16,840 nucleotides of DNA from Chloroflexota bacterium (GCA_016193545.1 JACPSA010000024.1:1-16840); one strand, 5' to 3'; counted from the first letter of the stretch, positions 6,209-14,635 are shown. Notes: generated by a model from the letters alone, not told the origin. Translations and numbers: made by a program.

Positions 6209-7330
6209 GTGAAACGGCTTAGACTGGCAATCATACTGATTATTATCCTGGCACTGATTTCGACCGCAGTCTGGTGGTTGGCTAAGTCTGTCTCTCCGCA
6301 GACTTCCGCAGATATTTTAACTTCGGGATTTATCGAAGCCAGGAATGTCGCTATTGCTGCGGAAGTTAGCGGGCGTATTGTCGATATCGCTGTCGACGAA
6401 GGCAGCGCCGTAACTGCCGGTAACACCCTGGTAAAGCTGGACGACTCTCTGCAGCAAGCCCAATTACAGCAGGCTGAGGCAGCGGTCAAAGTAGCCCGTA
6501 GCGCTCTGGAGCAGGCTACGGCGTCTCGTAGCCAGGCCATGATATATCGCGATGGCGCTAAGAAAGCCTGGGAAGATGCCGTGGATGTACAGAAAAATCC
6601 GCTGGAACTGGATGCCCGGATTGCTCAGGCTCAAAGCCAGCTGGATATGGCGGAACTGGCGGTGGAATATTCAAAAGACCCTACTTTGTATAGTCCATTA
6701 CCCAAAGGCCCCTGGGACCGAGCTTTTGCTAGACAACAGCGTGATGGTGCGCAAATGGTATTACAGAGTTTGTTAAATATCAGGAACAATCCACAAGAAA
6801 TAAATGCCATCGTCGACCAGTCATACGCTACCTATCAAACTTCGCTGGCAGCAATAGAAGTGGCTGAGAAGGCAGTCGGGCTGGCGACGGCACAGGTAGA
6901 GCAAGCACAGGCATCTCTGGATGTTTTGAAGGTGCAAATTAGTAGGATGGTCTTGCTTTCGCCTATCTCCGGGGTAGTGGCTGCCCGCGATGCCGAAGTC
7001 GGCGAGATAGCCCTTCCCGGTGCCCGTATTCTTAGCATTACCGAACTGGCCAGGGTAACTCTCACCGCCTATGTTCCTGAGGGCAAAATCGGGCTGGTAA
7101 AACTGGGGCAGATGGTAAGAGTGTCCGTGGATTCATATCCTGGTGAGAGTTTCTCCGGAAAGGTAACATTCATTTCACCTCAGGCACAGTTTACGCCGCG
7201 GAATGTCCAGTTGAAAGAGGAGCGAGAGAAGACGGTCTTCGCTGTTAAAATCAGCCTGGACAACACGGAGCAAAAGCTGAAACCGGGTATGCCGGCTGAT
7301 GCCCGGATAATAACCGGTCCTGAAGGATAA
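6209..7330 (+). CDS. HlyD/YbhG-like membrane fusion (periplasmic adaptor) protein
   Basis: A 373-residue adaptor of an ABC exporter. One N-terminal membrane anchor (about 4-25, Ile/Leu-rich after KRLR) is followed by a split lipoyl domain (first half about 38-75, AAEVSGRIVDIAVDEGSAV; second half about 250-280, LLSPISGVVAARDAEVGE). Between the halves is a long Gln/Ala-rich coiled-coil hairpin (about 75-245), then a beta-barrel region with KPGMPADARI at the end. Order and size match YbhG/EmrA-type proteins. The start is GTG at 6209, 5 bases after AAGGAGG (6197-6203); the overlapping ATG at 6207 runs straight into TGA and cannot be the start. It is first of three genes: four bases separate its stop from the ATPase start. 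It would link or stabilise the transporter at the outer face of the membrane; the substrate is unknown. Confidence 0.9.
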   Translation: MKRLRLAIILIIILALISTAVWWLAKSVSPQTSADILTSGFIEARNVAIAAEVSGRIVDIAVDEGSAVTAGNTLVKLDDSLQQAQLQQAEAAVKVARSALEQATASRSQAMIYRDGAKKAWEDAVDVQKNPLELDARIAQAQSQLDMAELAVEYSKDPTLYSPLPKGPWDRAFARQQRDGAQMVLQSLLNIRNNPQEINAIVDQSYATYQTSLAAIEVAEKAVGLATAQVEQAQASLDVLKVQISRMVLLSPISGVVAARDAEVGEIALPGARILSITELARVTLTAYVPEGKIGLVKLGQMVRVSVDSYPGESFSGKVTFISPQAQFTPRNVQLKEEREKTVFAVKISLDNTEQKLKPGMPADARIITGPEG

Positions 7331-7334
7331 CAGT

Positions 7335-9305
7335 TTGACGACGATAAATATTCCGGCGATTGAAACCAGGGGTCTCCAGAAAAAGTTCCAGAATGTTCTC
7401 GCTGTAAGCGGACTGGAACTGAAAGTGGAACGCGGGGAGCTATTCGGACTGGTAGGTGCTGATGGCGCGGGTAAGACGACGGCAATTCGGATGCTGTGTA
7501 CCCTGAGCGCTCCATCTGCCGGTGAAGCCAGAATTCTCGGCATGGATACGGTGCAGCAGGCGTCTCAAATTAAAGAGAAAATCGGCTATATGTCAGAACG
7601 TTTCAATCTGTACCCGACGCTGACTGTAGAAGAGAACCTGGACTTCTTCGCCCGACTGCGCAACATACCGCGCGATGTCAGCGAACCTCGCAAGAAAGAG
7701 CTGTTAAGCTTCTGCCGCCTGGAGCCGTTTCGGCAGCGACATGCCGAGCACCTCTCCGGAGGCATGCAAAAAAAGCTAGCCCTTGCTTGCAGTCTGATAC
7801 ACGAACCCGAGGTTATTTTTCTGGATGAGCCTACTACCGGAGTTGACCCGGTTTCACGCCGCGATTTTTGGAGAATAATTAGCGGTTTCCTGTCCCGGGG
7901 CATTACTGTCCTGGTGTCAACCCCGTATCTCGATGAGGCGGAAAGATTCAACAGAGTTGCCTTTATGCACCGGGGACAAGTCATCGCCTGTGATACTCCG
8001 CAGAACTTGAAAACAGCACTGCCCGGGGAACTGTTACAAATCAGGGCTAGTCCGGTTCGCCGAGCGGTAACAGTTCTAAAGCAATCGATTCTCTTCGCTG
8101 CCTCTCAATTGTTTGGCAATGCCATCCACGTTATGGTAGATGATGCCCAAAAGCGCCGCCCGGAGGTCGAATACTTACTCAAGCAAAATAGCATAGTGGT
8201 AGAGGACATCAGGTCTGTACCCCCGGGACTGGAAGATGTTTTTGTGAGCCGTCTGGCTATACTGGGAGACGGGCTTTCAAGCCGGAGCCGGGAAGTTGAT
8301 TTACCCGGTGCTTTAGCCAAGGGAAAAGAGCTAGGTGAGGTTGCCATTCAAGTTGAAGGTCTGACTCGGAAATTCGATGACTTTACGGCAGTGGATAAAG
8401 TAAGTTTTGAGGTCAGGAGGGGTGAAATTTTGGGGCTGTTGGGGCCCAACGGTTCTGGCAAGACTACGACCATCCGCATGATTACCGGTCTCCTGGCGCC
8501 AACTTCGGGGAACGCTTATGTGCTCGGTCAGGACATGGCTGTGGAGACGGCGTCAGCACGCTCCAGAATGGGCTACATGTCGCAGAGATTTTCTCTTTTT
8601 GCTGACCTTTCTGTGGAGGAGAATATCGACCTGTACGGTGGTCTCTATGGACTCTCCATAGCACAGCTGGCGGAAGGGAAAAAATGGGTCCTGGACATGG
8701 CTGGCCTGCGGGGTAAAGAGAAATTAATGCCCATCGAATTGTCCGGGGGTTGGAAACAGCGGTTGGCACTGGGCTGCGCCATTATCCATAGTCCGGAGGT
8801 GATTTTTCTGGATGAACCAACGTCCGGGGTTGACCCGCTTTCTCGCCGCTCATTCTGGGTGCTGATACAGGAACTGGCGGCCAGAGGCACAGCCATATTG
8901 ATTACCACTCACTATATGGATGAGGCGGAGCACTGTCACCGCCTGGGCATGTTTTACCAGGGGAAATTGATTGCCCTGGGCAGTCCGCAACAGCTCAAGG
9001 CTAACCAGGTCAAAGGAGAACTGCTGGAAGTGGTCTGTTCAGACTATGTGGGAGCACTGAAATTACTATCTGGGGATGCTCGTTATCATCAGGTGAGCCT
9101 ATTCGGTACGGCTATCCATATCGAGGTTGATGATGTCAGCACTGCGTCTCCAGAAATCAGGAGACTTTTAGAAAGCGGCCATATTTCCGTCTCTGCTATT
9201 AACCAGATACCATTTACCCTGGAGGATGTGTTTATCTCGGTGGTCGAAAAGTACGAAGAGCAAGGGAAATCTCTAGTTGGCCGGAATAGTCAGAAAGGAG
9301 CCTGA
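7335..9305 (+). CDS. double-domain ABC transporter ATPase, YbhF-like
   Basis: A 656-residue protein with two complete ABC domains in one chain. Domain 1 has Walker A GADGAGKTT (41-49), signature LSGGMQKK (140-147) and Walker B VIFLDEP with D164/E165. Domain 2 has Walker A GPNGSGKTT (370-378), signature LSGGWKQR, Walker B VIFLDEP and switch histidine H526 in TTHYMDEAE. Domain 1 differs: the Q-loop reads YMSERF (E88 for Gln) and the switch position reads STPYLDEAE (P197 for His), so one ATP site may be degenerate. The start is TTG at 7335, 7 bases after AAGGA and 4 bases after the adaptor's stop; no ATG exists before Walker A. Linker segments after each domain (LEDVFVS / LEDVFIS) are typical of ABC-2 exporter ATPases. 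It powers export with the permease downstream. Confidence 0.92.
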   Translation: MTTINIPAIETRGLQKKFQNVLAVSGLELKVERGELFGLVGADGAGKTTAIRMLCTLSAPSAGEARILGMDTVQQASQIKEKIGYMSERFNLYPTLTVEENLDFFARLRNIPRDVSEPRKKELLSFCRLEPFRQRHAEHLSGGMQKKLALACSLIHEPEVIFLDEPTTGVDPVSRRDFWRIISGFLSRGITVLVSTPYLDEAERFNRVAFMHRGQVIACDTPQNLKTALPGELLQIRASPVRRAVTVLKQSILFAASQLFGNAIHVMVDDAQKRRPEVEYLLKQNSIVVEDIRSVPPGLEDVFVSRLAILGDGLSSRSREVDLPGALAKGKELGEVAIQVEGLTRKFDDFTAVDKVSFEVRRGEILGLLGPNGSGKTTTIRMITGLLAPTSGNAYVLGQDMAVETASARSRMGYMSQRFSLFADLSVEENIDLYGGLYGLSIAQLAEGKKWVLDMAGLRGKEKLMPIELSGGWKQRLALGCAIIHSPEVIFLDEPTSGVDPLSRRSFWVLIQELAARGTAILITTHYMDEAEHCHRLGMFYQGKLIALGSPQQLKANQVKGELLEVVCSDYVGALKLLSGDARYHQVSLFGTAIHIEVDDVSTASPEIRRLLESGHISVSAINQIPFTLEDVFISVVEKYEEQGKSLVGRNSQKGA

Positions 9306-9307
9306 CC

Positions 9308-10423
9308 ATGTGGCAGCGTATTGTCAGCATTATTTTCAAGGAATTTATCCAGCTCAGGCGTGAACGGCGTACTCTAGGGATGATAATCGCTATCCCCATA
9401 ATTCAGATGACCCTCTTTGGCTACGCTCTGAGCACAGATATCAAGAATGTCTCGCTGGTGGTCTGGGACGCGAGCCGGACTCCGGAAAGCCGCGAACTTA
9501 TCGAAAGCTTCAGCCAGACGGAATTCTTCTCGGTTAACTACTATGCCACTGATTATCGTGATATTACGCAGCGTATCGAATCGGGTGAAGCCAGGGTAGC
9601 CCTGGTGATACCTCCTGAATACTCCCATCATCTGAGCCGGAGAGAGACAGCCCGGGTGCAATTCTTCACCGATGGCTCCGAGCCAACCGCCGGCATACAG
9701 GCGCTGGCTAATGCCAGTCTTATTGTGCAGGCGAAAGGCGCTGAACTGATGAGCCAGGCACAGCTCAGTAAGGTATCACTACCTGTCTTGCTCGAACCGA
9801 GAGTCTGGTATAACCCGGCCATGCAGAGCTCAATTTTTTATCTCCCCGGCCTGGTAGGGCTTATCCTCCAGATGCTCACAGTGATGCTTACCGCCTTTGC
9901 CATTGTCCGTGAACGAGAAAACGGTACCATCGAACAGCTCAATGTCACTCCCTTACGGCGGGGTGAACTGATTGTGGGTAAGCTTATTCCCTATATTATT
10001 ATTGCCTATACTCAGGTAATTCTGGTGCTGACGACGGCATCAGTGGTATTCAGTATGCCAATCCGGGGCAATCTGCTGTTGCTTTTAGCGCTGACTTCTC
10101 TCTTTCTGATGTTCTCTCTGGGCATTGGCCTTCTCATCTCCACCATATCCCGTACCCAGTTTCAAGCCATGCAGGCCAGTATGATGATACTGCTGCCCAG
10201 TGTCATACTCAGTGGGTTTGTCTTTCCGGTCGAATCCATGCCAGAACCGGCGCAATGGGTCTCGGCGGTATTGCCCCTGACCTATTACCTGCGCATCGTC
10301 CGCGGCATTATCGTTAAGGGAGTAGGTATGGAATACCTGTGGTTAGAAACGGTTATTCTGGCGGTAATGGGTGTGTTGACCCTGGTGGTAGCGTCCTACC
10401 GTGTCCGTAAGAGCTTGACTTAA
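9308..10423 (+). CDS. ABC-2 type transporter permease, YbhS/YbhR-like
   Basis: A 371-residue membrane protein of the ABC-2 family. One N-terminal helix (about 24-43) is followed by an extracytoplasmic domain (about 44-170), then five hydrophobic segments (about 175-200, 220-245, 254-280, 290-312, 346-365). The conserved EREKGT-like motif appears as REREN-GTIEQLNVTPL (about 201-216), and SGFVFPVESMP precedes the last helix. The ATG at 9308 follows the ATPase stop by 2 bases and has AAAGGAG (9295-9301) at 6 bases. It is the last gene of the operon. E. coli ybh has two permeases; only one is present here, so it probably works as a homodimer. The substrate could be drugs, lipids or another amphiphile; not readable. 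Confidence 0.92.
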   Translation: MWQRIVSIIFKEFIQLRRERRTLGMIIAIPIIQMTLFGYALSTDIKNVSLVVWDASRTPESRELIESFSQTEFFSVNYYATDYRDITQRIESGEARVALVIPPEYSHHLSRRETARVQFFTDGSEPTAGIQALANASLIVQAKGAELMSQAQLSKVSLPVLLEPRVWYNPAMQSSIFYLPGLVGLILQMLTVMLTAFAIVRERENGTIEQLNVTPLRRGELIVGKLIPYIIIAYTQVILVLTTASVVFSMPIRGNLLLLLALTSLFLMFSLGIGLLISTISRTQFQAMQASMMILLPSVILSGFVFPVESMPEPAQWVSAVLPLTYYLRIVRGIIVKGVGMEYLWLETVILAVMGVLTLVVASYRVRKSLT

Positions 10424-10454
10424 AGAAAATCGGGGAGTTGGCAGGTTGATTGTC

Positions 10455-10531
10455 TGGCGTCCCTGGAGGGATTCGAACCCACGACCTACTGCTTAGAAGG
10501 CAGCCGCTCTATCCGCCTGAGCTACAGGGAC
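10455..10531 (-). tRNA. tRNA-Arg, anticodon TCT
   Basis: The minus strand folds into a full cloverleaf. The acceptor is GTCCCTG / CAGGGAC, the D-arm TAGCTCAGGCGGATAGAGC, the anticodon loop CTTCTAA with TCT at its centre (reads AGA), and the T-arm contains GGTTCGAATCC. The discriminator is G and the 3' CCA is encoded in the gene. It follows the DedA gene on the same strand and is convergent with the ABC permease. Confidence 0.96.
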
Positions 10532-10547
10532 ATCCTGTCACCCATCA

Positions 10548-10576
10548 AATTTAGCATGAAGAGGAGAGGTGGTCAA
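10548..10576 (-). promoter_or_regulatory. promoter of the tRNA-Arg gene
   Basis: On the minus strand TTGACC (10576-10571), a 17-base spacer and TAAATT (10553-10548) lie 16 bases before the tRNA 5' end, in the 55-base gap after the DedA gene. The tRNA is therefore probably transcribed independently. Confidence 0.55.
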
Positions 10577-10586
10577 GGTAGAGGTG

Positions 10587-11228
10587 CTAACTATCCTGAT
10601 TAGTTGTATGGGGGTGTCGTATATGCCGGTAAATGTAGAAAACGAGAAGGGCAATGATGGCAATGCCGATGAGCGGGTCGAACGGGCGCATGACATTTCG
10701 TACTTGTTCCCAGTGCTCACCCAGACGATAACCACCATAGGTTAATCCCACGCTCCAGATAAAAGAACCGGCAAATGTATAAACCAGGAACTTGATGAAG
10801 GGCGTGCGGGCTATGCCGGCGGGTAGGCTGATAAAAGTGCGCACCACCGGTAGCAAACGGGAGATGAAGATTGACCAGCTGCCTGTCCTGTTAAACCATC
10901 GGTCGGCTATGGTGAGGTCATAGTGGGATATTAGCAAATACCTCCCATATTTTTCCAGGAAAGGGCGGCCTCCCCACATGCCGATAGCGTAAGTGATAAC
11001 CGAGCCGATAGTGTTGCCCAGAGCTCCATAGACACCGGCTACCAATATATAGATAACCGGCAGAGATTGTTCCCTGATAAGTATCCAGCCGGCCAGGGGC
11101 ATAACCAGTTCACTGGGTAAAGGGATACAGGCACTTTCTATCGCCATGAGTACAACAACTCCCGGCCATTGCATCCGGCTATAGATAGAGGTGATGAACT
11201 GTAATAGCTGTTGCTCGAGAAGCGGCAC
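10587..11228 (-). CDS. DedA/SNARE-associated family membrane protein
   Basis: A multi-pass inner-membrane protein of the DedA (VTT domain) family; members act in lipid carrier recycling, proton-motive force maintenance and envelope stress resistance. Family marks are the ESACIPLPSELVMPLAGW segment, GxxxG-type GALGNTIGSVITYAIG, FLEKYG, and the amphipathic FISRLLPVVRTFISLPAGIARTPFIKF motif with its conserved Arg and Pro, followed by C-terminal helices. The frame stays open to an ATG at 11309, but I start at GTG 11228-11226 (213 residues, normal size). A promoter at 11263-11235 lies inside the longer form and places transcription start at this GTG, the extra 27 residues look non-family, and the 11309 ATG has no ribosome site and sits next to the dxs promoter. 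Start confidence is moderate; family confidence is high. Confidence 0.85.
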   Translation of the reverse strand: MPLLEQQLLQFITSIYSRMQWPGVVVLMAIESACIPLPSELVMPLAGWILIREQSLPVIYILVAGVYGALGNTIGSVITYAIGMWGGRPFLEKYGRYLLISHYDLTIADRWFNRTGSWSIFISRLLPVVRTFISLPAGIARTPFIKFLVYTFAGSFIWSVGLTYGGYRLGEHWEQVRNVMRPFDPLIGIAIIALLVFYIYRHIRHPHTTNQDS

Positions 11229-11234
11229 TCTGGC

Positions 11235-11263
11235 AGTGTAGCAAACGGGTGTTTTAGCGTCAA
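11235..11263 (-). promoter_or_regulatory. promoter of the DedA gene, predicting a leaderless transcript
   Basis: On the minus strand TTGACG (11263-11258), a 17-base spacer and TACACT (11240-11235) are followed by only six bases before the GTG at 11228. Transcription starting at the usual distance begins at or next to the G of GTG. Confidence 0.55.
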
Positions 11264-11310
11264 GTCGGAGACTGTCGCTCGACTTCACCTGTCTATTCAC
11301 GGTGGACATC

Positions 11311-11340
11311 TTGACAATAGCTCATTGAGATTGTTAGTAT
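11311..11340 (+). promoter_or_regulatory. promoter of dxs
   Basis: A perfect TTGACA (11311-11316), an 18-base spacer and TAGTAT (11335-11340; 4 of 6) precede the dxs ATG by 36 bases. It is divergent from the DedA promoter. Confidence 0.6.
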
Positions 11341-11376
11341 GATGAAGATTTCGCACCCAACCGTGAGCAGTTGATA

Positions 11377-13287
11377 ATGGCGAAGTTTTTAGATAGAATA
11401 GACAGCCCCGCAGATTTGAAGTTGCTGACCGAGGAAGAGCTTAAGCAGCTAGCCTCTGAAATCAGAGAAGAACTGGTGACTGTCATTTCTACTAATGGGG
11501 GGCACCTGGCTTCCAATCTGGGGGTTGTCGAGCTTACTTTAGCGCTGCACCGGGTATTTGATAGTCCCAGAGACAAGATTATCTGGGATGTAGGTCATCA
11601 AGCCTATACCCATAAACTGCTTACCGGTAGAAGACGCCAATTCGCTTCGCTCCGTCAGTATGAAGGACTGTCCGGTTTTACCTGCCGGAATGAAAGTGAA
11701 CATGACCCGTTTGGTGCCGGCCACGCCAGCACCTCAATTTCGGCGGCTCTGGGTATGGCTGTTGCCCGTGACCTTTCCGGCGATGATTATTATGTGGTGG
11801 CGGTTATCGGTGACGGGGCGATAACCGGGGGAATGGCTCTTGAGGCACTGAATCAAGCCGGACATCTGGGCTCCCGGCTTATTGTTGTTTTGAACGATAA
11901 CGGGATGTCAATTTCACCGACCGTTGGCGCCTTGGCCAAATTACTCGGTAAAGTGCGTTTTGACCATCGTTACCACCTGGCCAAAGAAAAGGGGAAACGT
12001 CTGCTCAGTATTCTGCCACTGGGTAAAAAGCTGCGGCAGGCAACCCGTCACGTTGAGAGTGGCTTCAAAAGCCTGGTTATGCCCACCATGCTCTGGGAAG
12101 AGCTTGGTTTTACTTATATGGGGCCGGTAGACGGACATAACCTTCGTGAACTTGAAGCTGCCCTCATCAAGGCGCGTGATTACCGCTTGAAGCCGACTCT
12201 GATTCACGCTGTTACCACCAAAGGCAAGGGTTATCGCCCTGCTGAAGGTGATGCTATTTACTTTCATGGTGTACCCGCCAAGAGTAATAATCATCGTACA
12301 GTACCGACTTATAGTGAGGTTTTTGCTCAGACCGTGCTTGGTTTGGCTCGGGCAAACCCCAAATTAGTGGTGATTACGCCGGCTATGCCTGAGGGGAATT
12401 GTTTGAGTGTTGTTGCGGCTGAATTTCCGGAACGTGTCTTTGATGTCGGCATCTGTGAGCAACACGCGGTTACTTTTGCTGCCGGGCTGGCTACCCAGGG
12501 TTATATACCTGTTGTTGCCATATATTCCACTTTTCTGCAACGTGCTTTTGACCAGATTATCCATGATGTTTGTCTGCAGGATTTACCGCTCATTTTTGCC
12601 ATTGACCGCAGTGGTATTGTCGGTGATGACGGCAAGACTCATCAGGGTACTTTCGACCTCTCCTATCTGACGCTGGTGCCCAATCTTATTGTGTCGGCGC
12701 CGAAGGATGAAAACGAGCTTCAACACCTGCTTTACACGGCGGTAAAAACAGGCCATCCTATGGCGGTACGTTACCCGCGTGGCGCCGGCTTGGGCGTGAA
12801 ACTGGATACAGAGCTGCACTCCATTCCGGTAGGTAAAGGCGAAGTACTCAGGCAGGGAGAAGATGTCGCTATACTGGCTATCGGCACGATGGTAGCTCCT
12901 GCCCTTGAAGCGGCAGTAGAACTAGCTGCACAAGGAGTTGAGGCAACGGTAGTTAATGCCCGCTTTGCTAAGCCGCTGGACGCTGAACTGATTCTGGAAC
13001 TGGTTACCCGGATTAAGCATGTGGTTACCGTTGAGGAGAACACTCTCAGTGGTGGCTTCGGCAGTAATGTTGTCGACCTTCTGCAAAAATCGGGGGTAAA
13101 CACTATCTCCGTAAAGAGTATTGGTCTACCTGATGAGTTTATCGAGCAAGGAGAGCCGGCTATCCTTCGTGCCAAGTATGGTCTCGATGCTAAAGGGATA
13201 GCCAGAGAGGTCTTAACCCTGCTTTCTTCTGACGGTTCTAAATCCTGGCCAAAGGTTAAAAATGGGGCAAAGATTGCCCCATTTTGA
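11377..13287 (+). CDS. dxs: 1-deoxy-D-xylulose-5-phosphate synthase
   Basis: A thiamine-diphosphate enzyme that condenses pyruvate with glyceraldehyde 3-phosphate to DXP, the first step of the MEP isoprenoid pathway. It has 636 residues, normal for the family. Visible sites are the GHQAYTHKLLTGR histidine region, the ThDP/Mg motif GDG (145-147) ... LNDNGMSIS, the cofactor-activating glutamate E361 in VGICEQHAVTFAAGLA, and substrate motifs YSTFLQRAFDQIIHDV and DRSGIVGDDGKTHQGTFDLSYL. The transketolase C-terminal domain follows. I start at ATG 11377 rather than the in-frame TTG at 11371; the ribosome site is weak (GTGAG). The last nine residues (KNGAKIAPF) are encoded by an intrinsic terminator hairpin and look like a non-family tail. 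It is its own transcription unit and lies upstream of the triose-phosphate genes that supply its substrate pool. Confidence 0.96.
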   Translation: MAKFLDRIDSPADLKLLTEEELKQLASEIREELVTVISTNGGHLASNLGVVELTLALHRVFDSPRDKIIWDVGHQAYTHKLLTGRRRQFASLRQYEGLSGFTCRNESEHDPFGAGHASTSISAALGMAVARDLSGDDYYVVAVIGDGAITGGMALEALNQAGHLGSRLIVVLNDNGMSISPTVGALAKLLGKVRFDHRYHLAKEKGKRLLSILPLGKKLRQATRHVESGFKSLVMPTMLWEELGFTYMGPVDGHNLRELEAALIKARDYRLKPTLIHAVTTKGKGYRPAEGDAIYFHGVPAKSNNHRTVPTYSEVFAQTVLGLARANPKLVVITPAMPEGNCLSVVAAEFPERVFDVGICEQHAVTFAAGLATQGYIPVVAIYSTFLQRAFDQIIHDVCLQDLPLIFAIDRSGIVGDDGKTHQGTFDLSYLTLVPNLIVSAPKDENELQHLLYTAVKTGHPMAVRYPRGAGLGVKLDTELHSIPVGKGEVLRQGEDVAILAIGTMVAPALEAAVELAAQGVEATVVNARFAKPLDAELILELVTRIKHVVTVEENTLSGGFGSNVVDLLQKSGVNTISVKSIGLPDEFIEQGEPAILRAKYGLDAKGIAREVLTLLSSDGSKSWPKVKNGAKIAPF

Positions 13288-13291
13288 TTTT
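13259..13291 (+). terminator. Rho-independent terminator overlapping the end of dxs
   Basis: A perfect 12-base stem, AAAATGGGGCAA (13259-13270) with TTGCCCCATTTT (13274-13285), has a 3-base loop AGA and is followed by GATTTT. The hairpin contains the last nine sense codons and the first base of the TGA stop codon. The following 111 bases (13292-13402) hold no clear promoter that I can define, although pgk must be transcribed from somewhere there or by read-through. Confidence 0.85.
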
Positions 13292-13402
13292 ATGATACCG
13301 TCAACCGAGTCGAGATTAGATATCGAGGCTGGCCGGAGTTATTCTGTGTACCGAACTTATTTGTTGAAGATAATAAGTAATCCCGATGTTTAAAGGAGAG
13401 AG

Positions 13403-14635
13403 ATGGGCAAGTTAACAGTCAGGGACATCGAGGTTAGCGGTAAAAGAGTTCTGGTCAGGGTTGACTTCAATGTGCCGCTAAATGAGAAAAAAGGAACAAT
13501 TGCTGATGATAGCCGCATCAGGGCAACTTTGCCGACGATTAAATATCTTATTGACCGTGGAGCCAGGGTTATTCTCTGTACCCATCTGGGGCGTCCTGAC
13601 GGAAAGGTAGTTGATAAGCTACGGTTGACCATGGTCGCCCAGCGCTTATCGCAGTTGTTAGGGAAGCAGGTTGGAGTCACCAAGGATTGTATCGGTTCGG
13701 AAACAGAGAAGTCGGTAGCGACGCTGAAAAGCGGCGATGTCCTGCTACTGGAAAACCTGCGGTTTCATTCGGCTGAGGAGCTGGATAGTCCTGTCTTCGC
13801 TCGAGCCTTAGCCAGATTAGCCGATATCTATGTTAATGATGCCTTTGGCGCTTCTCATCGAAGGCATGCCTCGATTGTCAGAGTTGCTGACTATCTCCCG
13901 GCTGTAGCCGGGCTGTTACTGGAGAAGGAACTGGAAACTCTGGGCGGTCTTTTGGGCGAACCGGCCCATCCCTTTGCCGGGCTTTTCGGTGGTGCCAAGG
14001 TAAGCGATAAAGTTGGCATGCTGGAAAATATTATGGCTAAGGTGGATTTCTTGCTAGTTGGTGGTGGCATGGCGGCCACTTTTCTCAAGGCTAAATCATA
14101 TGAAGTGGGCCAATCGCTAATTGAGACAGACAGACTGGATACGGCTGCTGAATTGATGAAGAAAGCCACAGGTAACGGAGTTCGCTTATTGCTGCCGGTC
14201 GATGTGATTGTCGCTGATGAAATTGCTCCCGGAGCCAAGGGGATACAGGTATCTATCGAAAATATATCACGCGGTCAACGGATTGTGGATATCGGGCAGC
14301 AGACGATTAAGAACTTCAGTGAAGTATTACGCAAGTGCCGGACGGTTTTCTGGAATGGCCCCATGGGCATATATGAGATAGCCCAGTTTGCCGAAGGGAC
14401 ACGAGCTATGGCCAAACTCCTGGCCAGTTTGGGAACTACCACTATTATCGGCGGGGGCTCTACGGCCGAAGTGGTCACCAAAATGGGATTGGATGAAAAA
14501 GTGAGTTTTGTTTCTACTGGGGGTGGTGCTTCACTGAGTTTCCTGGGCGGGCAACCGCTACCGGGAGTGGAAGCTCTGCTTGATAAAGGCTCGCCGGCAG
14601 CCGTAAAACTGAAGGTAGTTACGACCTCACGATAA
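13403..14635 (+). CDS. pgk: phosphoglycerate kinase
   Basis: A cytoplasmic glycolytic enzyme, 1,3-bisphosphoglycerate + ADP to 3-phosphoglycerate + ATP and the reverse. It has 410 residues; the family usually has 390-415. Signatures in order are RVDFNVPL (substrate arginine region), DSRIRATLPTI, CTHLGRPDG, LLENLRFHSAEE, YVNDAFGASHRRHAS, the hinge GGAKVSDKVGMLENI, LLVGGGMAATF, FWNGPMGIYE and the nucleotide loop GGGSTAEVV...STGGGASLSFLGG. The ATG has AGGAG at 6 bases (AAAGGAGAGAG). It begins a run pgk-apgM-tpiA on the same strand with gaps of 59 and 201 bases; no GAPDH gene is seen. Confidence 0.97.
   Translation: MGKLTVRDIEVSGKRVLVRVDFNVPLNEKKGTIADDSRIRATLPTIKYLIDRGARVILCTHLGRPDGKVVDKLRLTMVAQRLSQLLGKQVGVTKDCIGSETEKSVATLKSGDVLLLENLRFHSAEELDSPVFARALARLADIYVNDAFGASHRRHASIVRVADYLPAVAGLLLEKELETLGGLLGEPAHPFAGLFGGAKVSDKVGMLENIMAKVDFLLVGGGMAATFLKAKSYEVGQSLIETDRLDTAAELMKKATGNGVRLLLPVDVIVADEIAPGAKGIQVSIENISRGQRIVDIGQQTIKNFSEVLRKCRTVFWNGPMGIYEIAQFAEGTRAMAKLLASLGTTTIIGGGSTAEVVTKMGLDEKVSFVSTGGGASLSFLGGQPLPGVEALLDKGSPAAVKLKVVTTSR

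Noticed and set aside
10455..10531. tRNA-Arg as an integration site for a mobile element
   Set aside because: No integrase gene or direct repeat of the tRNA 3' end is seen in the flanking sequence.
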